The notes under the pieces are model-generated. The model saw only the letters and a list, made by a program, of their open reading frames with translations. It ran no database searches and was not told the DNA's origin. Of a DNA stretch of 64,000 nt, positions 1-10,382 are shown one piece after another (position 1 is the stretch's first letter; the number at the start of each line of letters is the position of its first letter). Source of the DNA: Variovorax paradoxus (GTDB lineage: Bacteria; Pseudomonadota; Gammaproteobacteria; Burkholderiales; Burkholderiaceae_C); the NCBI GenBank assembly GCA_016806145.1, contig CP063166.1, positions 2,666,001 to 2,730,000 of the forward strand. Direction: 5' to 3'. Made by a program: the position numbers and the translations under genes.

Positions 1-281
1 GCCTTCCACTGCGCGGCGTTGAGGATGCGCCCCTCGGGCAGCCGCGACAGCGAGTCGCGGATGGTCTCGAGCGGAATGCCCGTGCGCTGCGCCACGCGGA
101 TCACCGCGATGTGGCGCAGCACCTCGCGCGGATAGCGGCGCTGGTTGCCCTCGCTGCGCCAGCCCTTGATCAGTCCCTTCGATTCGTAGAAGTGCACCGT
201 CGAGACGGCGACGCCGCTGCGCCGGGCGACCTCGCCGACGGTCAGGACCTTGGCGGGCTCGGCGGGATGGTTCTCTGGCAT
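1..281 (-). CDS. soxR: SoxR, redox-sensing MerR-family activator (N-terminal part, cut by window edge)
   Basis: MerR-family transcription activator; in SoxR a C-terminal [2Fe-2S] cluster senses redox-active compounds or superoxide. About 93 codons are visible. The N-terminal winged helix-turn-helix has the family signature [21 protein letters not shown], then GNQRRY and [18 protein letters not shown], which matches SoxR much more closely than CueR or MerR. The cysteine cluster would lie beyond position 1 and cannot be checked. The ATG at 281 follows the doxX stop by 66 bases on the same strand, so both may be read from the SoxR-box promoter at 850-880 (autoregulation is inferred). Confidence 0.88.
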   Translation of the reverse strand, partial: MPENHPAEPAKVLTVGEVARRSGVAVSTVHFYESKGLIKGWRSEGNQRRYPREVLRHIAVIRVAQRTGIPLETIRDSLSRLPEGRILNAAQWK

Positions 282-347
282 GGCGGAAAGGCTCGGAGTC
301 GGATCGGCGTCTTATAGGCGATATGGGTGATAGAGGCGATGTGGTGC

Positions 348-761
348 TCAGCCGCCGAGCTGCCGCCGCAGGTGGCTCGCGATCGCCGCCGCGAGCAGCC
401 CGCCGATGATGGAGACATGCTCGAGCGCGAAGTACAGCGACAGCGTGGCGCGCGGCTCGGGCAGCGACCAGAAGCGATGCACGATCGCGATCGTGAGCAG
501 CAGGAACACCGAGAGCGCGCCGGCGCCCAGCCACACGGCGCGGTCGACCAGCAGCAGCAGCGAGCCGGCCAGCAGCACGAAGATGGTGGCGACGTTGAAG
601 GCCCAGGCCGGCTCGAGGCCCGCCGCGCGCATCTCGCCCACCCCGCCCGCGAAGTTCAGCGCCTTGGCAAGGCCCGACGCGGCAAAGACCACGGCGAGAA
701 GTATCCGGGCGGCCAGCCACAGCAGTTGACTTTCCAACACGGCATCGATCCACGACCTCAT
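348..761 (-). CDS. DoxX-family inner-membrane protein
   Basis: Small membrane protein of the DoxX family, about 137 residues with four hydrophobic segments (LLWLAARILLAVVFAASG; WAFNVATIFVLLAGSLLLL; WLGAGALSVFLLLTIAIV; HVSIIGGLLAAAIAS). It contains the family-typical FAASGLAKALNF stretch near the end of helix 1. The ATG at 761 is preferred because AGGAG lies 8 bases upstream; ATGs at 767, 803 and 824 are also in frame. A SoxR box with 19-bp promoter spacing lies about 90 bases upstream, so the gene is probably induced by redox-cycling compounds. The biochemical function is unknown; family members are often linked to oxidative stress or quinone/thiosulfate metabolism. Confidence 0.82.
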   Translation of the reverse strand: MRSWIDAVLESQLLWLAARILLAVVFAASGLAKALNFAGGVGEMRAAGLEPAWAFNVATIFVLLAGSLLLLVDRAVWLGAGALSVFLLLTIAIVHRFWSLPEPRATLSLYFALEHVSIIGGLLAAAIASHLRRQLGG

Positions 762-849
762 CAACATAGCTCCTGATTTCGGCGGGACATTCGTTGCCGC
801 CATGGGTTCATCGGTGAAGCCCACGCGGGTATTCGGGTGAGCGCGGCGG

Positions 850-880
850 ACTGTAAAACCTCAACCAAGCTTGAGGTCAA
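850..880 (-). promoter_or_regulatory. SoxR box within a 19-bp-spaced MerR-type promoter, reading into doxX
   Basis: On the minus strand a -35 hexamer TTGACC (880-875) and a -10 TACAGT (855-850) are separated by exactly 19 bp, the overlong spacing typical of MerR-family activated promoters. Within the spacer lies the dyad CCTCAACCAAGCTTGAGG (859-876), with the same CCTCAA-N6-TTGAGG arms as the classical SoxR box. A soxR gene lies just downstream of doxX. Confidence 0.85.
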
Positions 881-973
881 GCGCTGTCGGCACGGAGCGG
901 AATGGCCAGGTGCGCTACGCTCGCGCCCTGCGCGTTCGCGAGCGAGAGAAGCGGCGGCGCCCAAAGACATCGA

Positions 974-2023
974 ATGACACCGAACGAGAACCCAGAAAAC
1001 GCCGGGCCCGGGCCCGATCCAGTGCGAGGCCCTGAAGCGGCCCAGGCACTCGACGCCATGCGCGTGTCTGTCGCGCCCATGATGGACTGGACGGACCGCC
1101 ATTGCAGGTATCTGCACCGCCTGCTGAGCCGCCACGCGCTGCTCTACACGGAGATGGTGACGACCGGCGCGCTGGTGCATGGCGACGTGCCGCGGCACCT
1201 GCGCTTCAACGCCGAGGAGCATCCGCTGGCGCTGCAGCTCGGCGGCAGCGAGCCGGCCGATCTCGCGCATTGCGCGAAGCTCGGCGAGCAATGGGGCTAC
1301 GACGAGATCAATCTCAACTGCGGCTGTCCGAGCGAGCGCGTGCAGCGCGGCGCCTTCGGTGCCTGCCTGATGAACGAGCCGCGGCTGGTGGCCGACTGCG
1401 TGAAGGCGATGGGCGACGCGAGCAGCGTGCCGGTGACGGTGAAGCACCGCATCGGCATCGACAAGATCGAGAGCTACGAGTTCGTGCGCGACTTCGTGGG
1501 CCAGGTCAGCGAGGCCGGTTGCAACACCTTCATCGTGCATGCGCGCAATGCCTGGCTCAAGGGCTTGAGCCCGAAGCAGAATCGCGAGATCCCGCCGCTG
1601 CGCTACGCGCTGGTGCACCGGCTCAAGCACGACTTTCCGGCGCTGAAGTTCTCGATCAACGGCGGCATCACGCTCAATGCACAGGTGCACGAGCACCTGC
1701 GGCTGCTCGACGGGGTGATGGTGGGGCGCGAGGCGTACCACAACCCCTGGTGGCTGGCCGAATGGGACGCGGAGTTCTTCGGCGCGGCACCCTCGGAACG
1801 CACGCGCGAGGAGGTCGAGACCCTGATGTGCGACTACATGGTGCGCGAGGCGGCCGAGCACGGCACGCCGTGGTCGAACATCGCGCGCCACATGCTGGGC
1901 CTGCGCAACGGGTTGCCGGGCGCGCGCCGCTGGCGGCAGGTGTGGAGCGACCACCGCATGAAGAGCAAGTCGCCGCACGAGGTGATGGCGATCGCGCACG
2001 AGCCGGTGGCGCAGGCGGCCTGA
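974..2023 (+). CDS. dusA: tRNA-dihydrouridine(20/20a) synthase DusA
   Basis: FMN enzyme that reduces uridine 20/20a in the tRNA D-loop to dihydrouridine using NADPH. The TIM-barrel opening VAPMMDWTDRHCRYLHRLLS, the catalytic-cysteine motif NLNCGCPSERVQRGAFGACLM, FIVHARNAWLKGLSPKQNREIPPL and the C-terminal helical domain with RHMLGL..GLPGARRWRQ are all DusA-type. Starting at ATG 974 gives 349 residues, close to E. coli DusA; an in-frame ATG at 902 would add 24 low-complexity residues. It is transcribed singly, away from doxX, and converges on the dioxygenase gene with only 19 bases between. Confidence 0.95.
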   Translation: MTPNENPENAGPGPDPVRGPEAAQALDAMRVSVAPMMDWTDRHCRYLHRLLSRHALLYTEMVTTGALVHGDVPRHLRFNAEEHPLALQLGGSEPADLAHCAKLGEQWGYDEINLNCGCPSERVQRGAFGACLMNEPRLVADCVKAMGDASSVPVTVKHRIGIDKIESYEFVRDFVGQVSEAGCNTFIVHARNAWLKGLSPKQNREIPPLRYALVHRLKHDFPALKFSINGGITLNAQVHEHLRLLDGVMVGREAYHNPWWLAEWDAEFFGAAPSERTREEVETLMCDYMVREAAEHGTPWSNIARHMLGLRNGLPGARRWRQVWSDHRMKSKSPHEVMAIAHEPVAQAA

Positions 2024-2042
2024 GCCGCGCTCCTGCTTCTTT

Positions 2043-2921
2043 TCAGGCCGCCATCAGCGTGGCCTCGGGCACGTCCTCGATGGTGGTGCGGCGCAGCTCG
2101 CGGCGCTCGGCGATGTCGAAGCGCCGGCCGCGGTGCAGGGTGCTGCGGTTGTCCCACATCACGAGGTCGTGCACCTGCCATTCGTGGCGGTAGACGAACT
2201 CGCGCTGGGTCGCGTGCTCGAGCAGGTCCGCGAGCCGCATGCGGGCCTCGGCCACGGGCCAGCCGACGATCTCGCGCGCATGCACGCCCACGAACAGCAG
2301 CTTGCGCCCCGAGCCCGGATGCGTCTGCACCAGCGGCCAGGTGGCCGGCGGGATGGTCTTCTTCTGCTCGTCCGTGTAGGCCTCGTCGCCCAGCAGGATG
2401 CGCGTGTGCAGCGCGTAGTGCTCGGCGCTCAGGCCCTCGAGTTCGGCCTTGTCGCGCTCGGGCAGGGCGTCGTAGGCGGCGCGCAGGTCGGTGAACTCGG
2501 TGTTGCCGCCCCAGCTCGGCAGCACCAGCGCATGCAGCATCGAATAGGCGGCGCGCGGGTTCTGGAACGAGCTGTCGCTGTGCCAGAGCTGGTTGGCGAA
2601 GTTCGAGAGGTTCTTCGGCGAATCGCGGCGCGCGACGTTGCCTTGCGCGTCGACGTTCGAGATGTCGATCAGGCGCTCGTCCTCGAGCCGCTCGGGGCGC
2701 TTGAACACCTTCTTGAGGCCGAGGTCGAGCGGCCCGAAGGCCTTGGCGAAATCGAGTTGCTGCTGGCCCGTGAGCGGCTGGCCGCGCCAGACCAGCACGG
2801 CATAGCGGTTCATCGCGGCGTTGATCTGCCTGACCTCGTCGCTCGAGAGCGGCCGGGCGATGTCGATGCCGCGCGCTTCGGCGGCGAAATGCGGATGCAG
2901 GGGGGTGAGTGCTAGGGGCAT
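2043..2921 (-). CDS. TfdA-like 2-oxoglutarate/Fe(II)-dependent dioxygenase
   Basis: TauD/TfdA family oxygenase that hydroxylates its substrate with decarboxylation of 2-oxoglutarate. The 292-residue protein resembles 2,4-D dioxygenase TfdA along its whole length: RGQPL..QQ..FA..FGPL, DISNV, NFANQLWHSDSSF (iron ligands H114 and D116), THPGSGRKLLFVG, HATQREFVYRH, and LHRGRRFDIAERRELRRTT (iron ligand H263). Start ATG 2921 is chosen because it places the ligands at TfdA positions; an upstream ATG at 2954 overlaps the neighbouring gene. The Bug receptor gene lies 29 bases upstream on the same strand, suggesting uptake and oxidation of one organic acid, possibly an aryloxyalkanoate. The substrate is not determined by the sequence. 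Confidence 0.87.
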   Translation of the reverse strand: MPLALTPLHPHFAAEARGIDIARPLSSDEVRQINAAMNRYAVLVWRGQPLTGQQQLDFAKAFGPLDLGLKKVFKRPERLEDERLIDISNVDAQGNVARRDSPKNLSNFANQLWHSDSSFQNPRAAYSMLHALVLPSWGGNTEFTDLRAAYDALPERDKAELEGLSAEHYALHTRILLGDEAYTDEQKKTIPPATWPLVQTHPGSGRKLLFVGVHAREIVGWPVAEARMRLADLLEHATQREFVYRHEWQVHDLVMWDNRSTLHRGRRFDIAERRELRRTTIEDVPEATLMAA

Positions 2922-2950
2922 GGGAAGGGTGTCCGGATGGAAAGAGGGGC

Positions 2951-3973
2951 TCACTCGGGCTGGATGCCCGCGTCGGCGATGACGCGCGCCCAGCGCTTCA
3001 TCTCCGACTGCACGAAGGCGTCGAACTGCGCGGGCGTGGAGGCGACCACCTCCATGCCCTGTTCCTCGACGCGCTTGCGCATCTCGGGATCGAGCAGCAC
3101 GCGGCGGGTGTCCGACTGGATCTTCTCGATGACGGCCGGCGGCGTGCCGTGCGGCGCGATGAAGCCGAGCAGCGCGTTGACGTGGAAGCCGGGCAGGGTC
3201 TGCGCGACCGTCGGATAGCTGAAGCCGGGCACCGGCTTGTCGCCGAGGGTGGCGATCAGCTTCATGCGGCCGGCCTTCACGAAGGGCAGCACCGAGAGGA
3301 AGGGGTCGACCACGAGGTCGATGCGACCGCCCATGAGTTCGGTGTGCGCGGGCGAGCTGCCCTTGAAGGGCGCGTGCAGCATGTCGAAGCCGGCCTCGCG
3401 CTTGAGCAGCTCGGCCCCCAGGTGGGTGGTGCTGCCGGCGCCGGGCGTGCCGTAGGTCAGCTTGCCGGGGTTCTTCTTCGCATAGGCGATCAGCTCGGCC
3501 AGCGTGTTGAAGGGCGCGTCGGGCCGGGCCACGATGGCCAGTTGCAGGTTGGCGATCTGCGTGATGCCCGCGATGTCCTTGAGCGTGTCGTAGGGCAGGG
3601 TCTTGCGCAGCGAAGGGTTCACCGCGAACGAGGAATTCACCATGCCGATGGTCAGCCCGTCGGGCGGGGCCTTGGCGACGAAGTCGGCGCCGATGGCGGT
3701 GCCGGCGCCGGGCTTGTAGTCGACGATGACCGGCTGGCCCCAGCTTTCCTGCAGCTTCATGGCGATGAGCCGGCCGACGGTGTCGGTCGGCCCGCCTGGG
3801 GCGAACGGGACGATGAGCTTCACCGGTCCCTTGGGGAATGTGGCGGCGGCTGCGGGCGCGGCGGCCTGCGCGAAACCCGGGAGGCTGGCGCCGGCCAGGA
3901 GGCCGAGGCCGGTGCAGAGCAGGTCGCGGCGGCGCGGCGACGGCGGGGAGAAGTGGGGGTCTTGTCTCGTCAT
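2951..3973 (-). CDS. Bug-family (TctC-like) periplasmic solute-binding protein
   Basis: Periplasmic receptor of the tripartite tricarboxylate transporter type, about 340 residues. The N-terminus has an arginine pair and hydrophobic segment ending GFAQA, a signal peptide possibly of the Tat type (RRRDLL). The mature part has family motifs KLIVPFAPGGPTDTVGR, VIVDYKPGAGTAIGADFVAK, LTYGTPGAGSTTHLGAELLK, and PYDTLKDIAGIT. No transporter membrane genes lie nearby, as is usual for the many orphan Bug receptors of Burkholderiales. It is upstream of the TfdA-like gene and divergent from an IclR regulator, so it probably supplies the dioxygenase substrate. Confidence 0.9.
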   Translation of the reverse strand: MTRQDPHFSPPSPRRRDLLCTGLGLLAGASLPGFAQAAAPAAAATFPKGPVKLIVPFAPGGPTDTVGRLIAMKLQESWGQPVIVDYKPGAGTAIGADFVAKAPPDGLTIGMVNSSFAVNPSLRKTLPYDTLKDIAGITQIANLQLAIVARPDAPFNTLAELIAYAKKNPGKLTYGTPGAGSTTHLGAELLKREAGFDMLHAPFKGSSPAHTELMGGRIDLVVDPFLSVLPFVKAGRMKLIATLGDKPVPGFSYPTVAQTLPGFHVNALLGFIAPHGTPPAVIEKIQSDTRRVLLDPEMRKRVEEQGMEVVASTPAQFDAFVQSEMKRWARVIADAGIQPE

Positions 3974-3984
3974 CTCTTTATTTT

Positions 3985-3997
3985 GAAACAGTGTTCC
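3985..3997. promoter_or_regulatory. Candidate operator between the Bug gene and iclR
   Basis: An imperfect dyad, GGAACA-C-TGTTTC on the minus strand (one mismatch between the arms), lies 12 bases upstream of the Bug start codon in the AT-richer gap between two divergent genes. IclR regulators usually bind short palindromes in such gaps. This is a positional inference only. Confidence 0.35.
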
Positions 3998-4087
3998 GAA
4001 ATAATGATCCTCCAAAGTTCTCGCGTCAACCCGTTTTTGCTGAAAAATGGCAACAAAGATCCATCAGGGAAGCAAAGGTTTCTAAAA

Positions 4088-4873
4088 ATGAATGACGCGT
4101 CTGGCGGCAGGGAAGAGGTGAGCGCGCTCGCCAGGGGACTGGCCCTGCTGAAGGTGATCGGGATGGCGGCGGCGCCCATGGGCAACCGCGAACTGGCGGA
4201 TGCGACGGGCATTCCCAAGGCGACGGTGTCGCGGCTCACGGCCACCCTGGTCGGGGCGGGCTACCTGCGGCAGTCGCAGGACAGCGAGCGTTTCAGCCTG
4301 GGGTCGGCGCTGCTCGACATGAGCAGCCGCTACCTGCGGCACTTCGACCTGCGCACGGTGGCGCGCCCGCATCTCGCGGCGCTGTCGGACTTCTCGGGCG
4401 CGAGCGTGCACATGGGCGTGCGCGACGAGCTCGACATGCTGATCATCGATTCGCTGCGCCCGCGCTCGGTGATGATCAGCTCGCGCATCGAGGTCGGCTC
4501 GCGCATGACGATCGCCACCTCGGCCGCCGGGCGGGCCTACCTGGCCTCGCTCGCGGCGCCCGAGCAGGAGGCGCTGCTGGCGCAGATCCGGCAGGAAAGC
4601 GGCGAGAACTGGCCGCGCATCGAGCCGGGGCTGATCGCCAGCATCGAGGAGTACGCGCGCGTGGGCTACTGCGGCTCGTTCGGCGAATGGCATCCGCACA
4701 TCCATGCGCTGGGTTTCGCGCTGCGCGGTCCGCGCGGCGAGCGCTATGCGGTGAGCTGCGGCGGCCCGGCCTACCTGCTGCCCAAGGACACCATGCTCGC
4801 GCGCGTGGCGCCGCGGCTGCTCGAGACGGCGCAGCGCATCGCGGCCGAGGCGGGCACGGTCGATCTCGATTGA
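4088..4873 (+). CDS. IclR-family transcriptional regulator
   Basis: About 261 residues. The N-terminal IclR winged helix (ALARGLALLKVI...NRELADATGIPKATVSRLTATLVGAGYL) is followed by the ligand-binding domain (ARPHLAALSDFSGASVHMGVRDELDMLIIDS... TSAAGRAYLAS...YCGSFGEWHPHIHALGFALRG). The ATG at 4088 is chosen because the conserved region begins just after it; the frame is open far upstream but without conserved sequence. It is divergent from the Bug/dioxygenase pair and is their likely local regulator. Confidence 0.9.
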   Translation: MNDASGGREEVSALARGLALLKVIGMAAAPMGNRELADATGIPKATVSRLTATLVGAGYLRQSQDSERFSLGSALLDMSSRYLRHFDLRTVARPHLAALSDFSGASVHMGVRDELDMLIIDSLRPRSVMISSRIEVGSRMTIATSAAGRAYLASLAAPEQEALLAQIRQESGENWPRIEPGLIASIEEYARVGYCGSFGEWHPHIHALGFALRGPRGERYAVSCGGPAYLLPKDTMLARVAPRLLETAQRIAAEAGTVDLD

Positions 4874-4913
4874 GTGAAGAGAAGCAGGCCGACGCGCGGC
4901 CCCGCGGCGAACG

Positions 4914-5555
4914 CTAGGCCGCCGCTTCCAGCCCGTTGCTGAAGTGCTCGCGCATGCGCGCCATGGCGGCCTCGCCGTCGCGCGCCTCGATCGCGGCCAT
5001 CACCGCGCGGTGCTCGGCCAGCGATTCCCCGATCCGCCCGGCCTTGAGCAGCGAGTTGTGGCGGTTGAGCTTCATCACCTTGCGCAGGTCGGCCACCATC
5101 TGGTCGCGCCACTTGTTGTTGGCGATGGCCAGCAGGCGCATGTGGAAGCGCTCGTTGACCGCGAAGAAATGCTCGCGGTCTTCGGGCGCGGCCGCGGCCT
5201 CGAGCTCGGCATGCAGCGCGCGCAGCTCGGCGAGCTGGGCCTCGGTGGCGCGCTCGGCCACCACGCCGGCGGCATCGCTCTCGAGCAATGACAGCAGGTG
5301 GTAGACGTCGGCCAGGTCCTGCTCCGACACCTCGGTCACATAGGCGCCACGGCGCACCTTCATCGTCACCAAGCCCTCGGCGGCCAGCACCTTCAGGGCC
5401 TCGCGCAGCGGCGTGCGGCTGATGCCGTACTCCTCGGCGAGCTTGAGTTCGTCGATCCAGCTGCCCGGTTCGAGCTCGCGGCGGAAGATCCGCTGGCGCA
5501 GCAGCTCGGCCACCTCTTCATAGAGGGCGCGCGGGGTGAGGGTGACGGCGGACAT
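4914..5555 (-). CDS. GntR-family regulator, FCD (FadR-type) domain
   Basis: 213 residues. N-terminal GntR winged helix ([53 protein letters not shown]), then an all-helical FCD ligand domain with metal-binding type residues ([55 protein letters not shown]). It is divergent from the methylmalonyl-CoA mutase operon across a 159-bp gap holding a TTCAAA-N7-TTTGAA dyad, so it is the probable regulator of propionyl-CoA catabolism here. The effector is unknown; an acyl-CoA or organic acid is plausible. Confidence 0.9.
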   Translation of the reverse strand: MSAVTLTPRALYEEVAELLRQRIFRRELEPGSWIDELKLAEEYGISRTPLREALKVLAAEGLVTMKVRRGAYVTEVSEQDLADVYHLLSLLESDAAGVVAERATEAQLAELRALHAELEAAAAPEDREHFFAVNERFHMRLLAIANNKWRDQMVADLRKVMKLNRHNSLLKAGRIGESLAEHRAVMAAIEARDGEAAMARMREHFSNGLEAAA

Positions 5556-5569
5556 GGGCGGGACTGTAC

Positions 5570-5613
5570 TTCAAAAATCGCGTTTGAATTAATAATTATG
5601 GATCGGTTAGACT
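5570..5613 (+). promoter_or_regulatory. Candidate GntR operator and promoter of the propionyl-CoA operon
   Basis: A perfect dyad TTCAAA-N7-TTTGAA (5570-5588) overlaps a possible -35 TTGAAT (5584-5589), followed after 18 bp by a -10-like TAGACT (5608-5613). The segment is conspicuously AT-rich compared with its surroundings. It lies between the divergent GntR gene and the mutase gene, the expected place for an operator. Confidence 0.5.
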
Positions 5614-5714
5614 CGCGGCCGGCCTGCAAATCCCTGCGGACCCCCAGCGATTCCAGCGAATCCTTTTCTCCAGCAGCACACCCCCTGCACGACACACTGC
5701 GAAGCGGCGCCTCC

Positions 5715-7877
<2,163 letters not shown>

Positions 7878-7888
7878 CGAGAGCGGAC

Positions 7889-8362
7889 GTGGGCGATCTC
7901 CTGTCGCGGCTGTCGCTGCAGCCCGTGGAATCCAGCGATTTCGAGGACATGCTGGCGCTGCGCATCGATGCGATGCGTCCGAGCCTCGAGCGTGTCGGCC
8001 GCTTCGACCTCGCACGCTCGCGCGAGCGGCTGAGCGCCGGCTTCGTGATCCCGTTCATGCACCACATCGTGCTCGATGGCGACGGGCGCATCGGCTTCGT
8101 CACGCTCAAGCCCGAAGGCGCCGATGCGCTGCGGCTCGACCACCTGTACCTGCGCACCGGCTTCCAGGGCGTGGGCATCGGCGAATGGGTGATGCACTGG
8201 GCCAAGGCGCAGGCGCGCGCGCAGCAGCGCGACATCAAGCTCACCGCGCTGGTGCGCAGCGATGCCAACCGCTTCTACCTGCGGCACGGCTTCGTGCTCG
8301 AGGGCGAGGAGGGCGTCGACCTGCACTACCGCTGGCGCCTGGCCGTGGAGGCCGCGTGCTGA
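7889..8362 (+). CDS. GNAT-family N-acetyltransferase
   Basis: About 157 residues with the GNAT acetyl-CoA fold: a substrate strand ([23 protein letters not shown]), the pyrophosphate-binding loop region [22 protein letters not shown] (Q/RxxGxG/A-like) and a C-terminal [15 protein letters not shown]. The GTG at 7889 lies 11 bases after the mutase stop, with GAGAGCGGA upstream; no earlier in-operon ATG exists. Its last codons overlap the meaB start. The substrate is unknown. Its place between the mutase and its chaperone suggests control of the pathway enzymes by acetylation or acylation, but nothing in the sequence proves that. Confidence 0.8.
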   Translation: MGDLLSRLSLQPVESSDFEDMLALRIDAMRPSLERVGRFDLARSRERLSAGFVIPFMHHIVLDGDGRIGFVTLKPEGADALRLDHLYLRTGFQGVGIGEWVMHWAKAQARAQQRDIKLTALVRSDANRFYLRHGFVLEGEEGVDLHYRWRLAVEAAC

Positions 8363-9390
8363 ACACGGCCCAGGCGCTGCAAAGCGCGATCGCCGAGACG
8401 GACGGCATGGCGCAGCGCCGCGCCATCGCCAAGGCCATCACGCTGCTCGAATCCACCCGTGCCGACCACCGCGCGCAGGCCGACGAACTGCTCACCGCGC
8501 TGCTGCCGCGCACCGGCAACTCGTTCCGGCTCGGCATCTCGGGCGTGCCGGGCGTGGGCAAGTCGACCTTCATCGAGACCCTGGGCCTGCTGCTGATCGA
8601 CAAGGGCCACCGCGTCGCGGTGCTCACCATCGACCCCTCGTCCACCGTCTCGGGCGGCTCCATCCTCGGCGACAAGACGCGCATGGAACGGCTCTCGGTG
8701 CACGAGCGCGCCTACATCCGCCCCAGCCCCTCGAGCGGCACGCTCGGCGGCGTGGCCGAGAAGACGCGCGAGGCGATGCTGGTGTGCGAGGCCGCGGGCT
8801 ACGACGTGGTGATCGTCGAGACCGTGGGCGTGGGCCAGAGCGAGACCGCGGTATCGGGCATGACCGACATGTTCGTGCTGATGCAGCTGCCCAACGCCGG
8901 CGACGACCTGCAGGCGATCAAGAAGGGCGTGATGGAGATCGCCGACCTGGTCGTCATCAACAAGGCCGACATCGACAAGGACGCCGCCACGCGCGCGCAG
9001 GCGCAGATCACCTCGGCGCTGCGGCTGTTCGGCCAGCATGGCCATCCCGACCATGCGCGCCATGACGAGAGCTTCTGGCATCCGCAGGCGATCCAGCTCA
9101 GCGCATTGCTCGGGCAGGGCGTCGAGGCGTTCTGGACCCAGGTCGAGCACTTTCGCGCGCTGCAGGCTGCCAACGGCCGGCTCATGGGCCGCCGCCAGCA
9201 GCAGGCCAAGTCGTGGATGTGGGAGCGCATCGAAGCGGGCCTGCGCCATGCCTTCCGCCATCACCCGCGCGTGAAGGAGGAGCTGCCGGCGCTGCTCGGC
9301 CAGGTGGGCGCGCTCGAGCTGGCGCCGTCGACCGCGGCGCGCCGCCTGCTCGGCCTCTATGCAGGCGACGAGAGCGCATGGGCCCACTGA
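8356..9390 (+). CDS. meaB: Methylmalonyl-CoA mutase-associated G3E GTPase MeaB (ArgK family)
   Basis: GTPase chaperone that loads adenosylcobalamin into methylmalonyl-CoA mutase and protects it from inactivation. 344 residues from a GTG that overlaps the acetyltransferase stop (GTGCTGA). Motifs: Walker [10 protein letters not shown] (residues 63-71), [20 protein letters not shown] (switch), ETVGVGQSE, and the guanine-specificity NKAD. The C-terminal helical dimerisation segment is present. Position directly behind the mutase supports the role. Confidence 0.95.
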   Translation: MLNTAQALQSAIAETDGMAQRRAIAKAITLLESTRADHRAQADELLTALLPRTGNSFRLGISGVPGVGKSTFIETLGLLLIDKGHRVAVLTIDPSSTVSGGSILGDKTRMERLSVHERAYIRPSPSSGTLGGVAEKTREAMLVCEAAGYDVVIVETVGVGQSETAVSGMTDMFVLMQLPNAGDDLQAIKKGVMEIADLVVINKADIDKDAATRAQAQITSALRLFGQHGHPDHARHDESFWHPQAIQLSALLGQGVEAFWTQVEHFRALQAANGRLMGRRQQQAKSWMWERIEAGLRHAFRHHPRVKEELPALLGQVGALELAPSTAARRLLGLYAGDESAWAH

Positions 9391-10361
9391 ACGACCACGG
9401 CTTCGCGCGCGGTTTCGACACCGCGGCGGGCAGCTTTGCCTGGGGCACGACCTTCGAGCAGCTGGAGGCGCGCGGGCTGCGACCCGTGCATGCGACCGCC
9501 GCCGGCGTCAACGTCTGGCATGTGGCGGGCGCGGACGTGCTCGGGCTGCGCAGCAGCCGCATGGAACTCATGGTGCCGCGGCCCGGGCGTCCGGTGATGC
9601 AGGTGTGGCACCGGCTGGACCTGCCCGCGGGCGAGTCGCACGTCGACTTCGCGCTGCGCGCGCATGCACGACTGGTTGAACGGCTCGGCATGCCGAACCA
9701 TGGCGACGCGCGGCCCGCGCGCTTCAAGGAAGAAAACTCCTGGAGCGTGGCCGTCAACGCCGAGTGGCGCCTGGGGAGCGTGCGCGTGGGCGTCTCGTGG
9801 TACGGCGCGCCGCGCGACGACGAGGCGGCCGTGAAGACCAGCGGCATCCTGTTCGTCGATTGGGATGACGAGGTTGCCGCCGCCGCGCCGTGGGCCGAGG
9901 CCTGGCAGCGCGAGCAGCTGGCGCTCGATGCCATGCTGCGCGGCGCGCATGCGGTGGCGAGGCTCGAGGCCGGCCCCGCGCGCGACTACGCGCGGAGTGC
10001 GTCGCAGCGCGTGCTGCGCATGCCCGCGCTGCACTTCACCTTGCCCGGCTTCGCGCTGCTGCAGGGCGAGGGCGCCGCCAACCATCGGTTGGTGCTGTGG
10101 TCCTCGGCCTCCGGCGATGCCTGGGGCGTCTCCGATCTCCACGACACCGTCGTCTGCCGCCGCGGCGAAAGCCTCGCGGCGCAATGGGTGCAGGTGCTGC
10201 CGGCCAAGGGCGGCGGCAGCACCGATCTCTCGTTCGGCCCGCTCGCCAACACCTCGCCCTATCGCCCGCGCGAGCGGTGCGGCGCGATCGCGCAATTCAT
10301 GGACATCCTGGCCACCATGCCGGGGGCATCGTTCCAGTACAGCGAAACCTATGACTGCTGA
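9378..10361 (+). CDS. Conserved-looking protein of unknown function in the propionyl-CoA operon
   Basis: 327 residues from an ATG overlapping the meaB stop by 13 bases. I do not recognise a domain. No signal peptide or membrane segment is seen; the protein is rich in Trp and Arg, with segments [36 protein letters not shown], and the C-terminal [16 protein letters not shown]. The overlap and the 21-base gap to pccB show it is part of the operon, and codon use matches the neighbours, so it is a real gene. A role in assembly, regulation or repair of the carboxylase or mutase is a guess from position alone. Confidence 0.8.
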   Translation: MGPLNDHGFARGFDTAAGSFAWGTTFEQLEARGLRPVHATAAGVNVWHVAGADVLGLRSSRMELMVPRPGRPVMQVWHRLDLPAGESHVDFALRAHARLVERLGMPNHGDARPARFKEENSWSVAVNAEWRLGSVRVGVSWYGAPRDDEAAVKTSGILFVDWDDEVAAAAPWAEAWQREQLALDAMLRGAHAVARLEAGPARDYARSASQRVLRMPALHFTLPGFALLQGEGAANHRLVLWSSASGDAWGVSDLHDTVVCRRGESLAAQWVQVLPAKGGGSTDLSFGPLANTSPYRPRERCGAIAQFMDILATMPGASFQYSETYDC

Positions 10362-10382
10362 TTTTTCAAAGAGGCTTTTCTC

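Noticed and set aside
5556..5714. Cobalamin riboswitch upstream of methylmalonyl-CoA mutase
   Set aside because: The 159-base gap is too short and lacks the B12-box sequence; it contains a regulator-type dyad instead.
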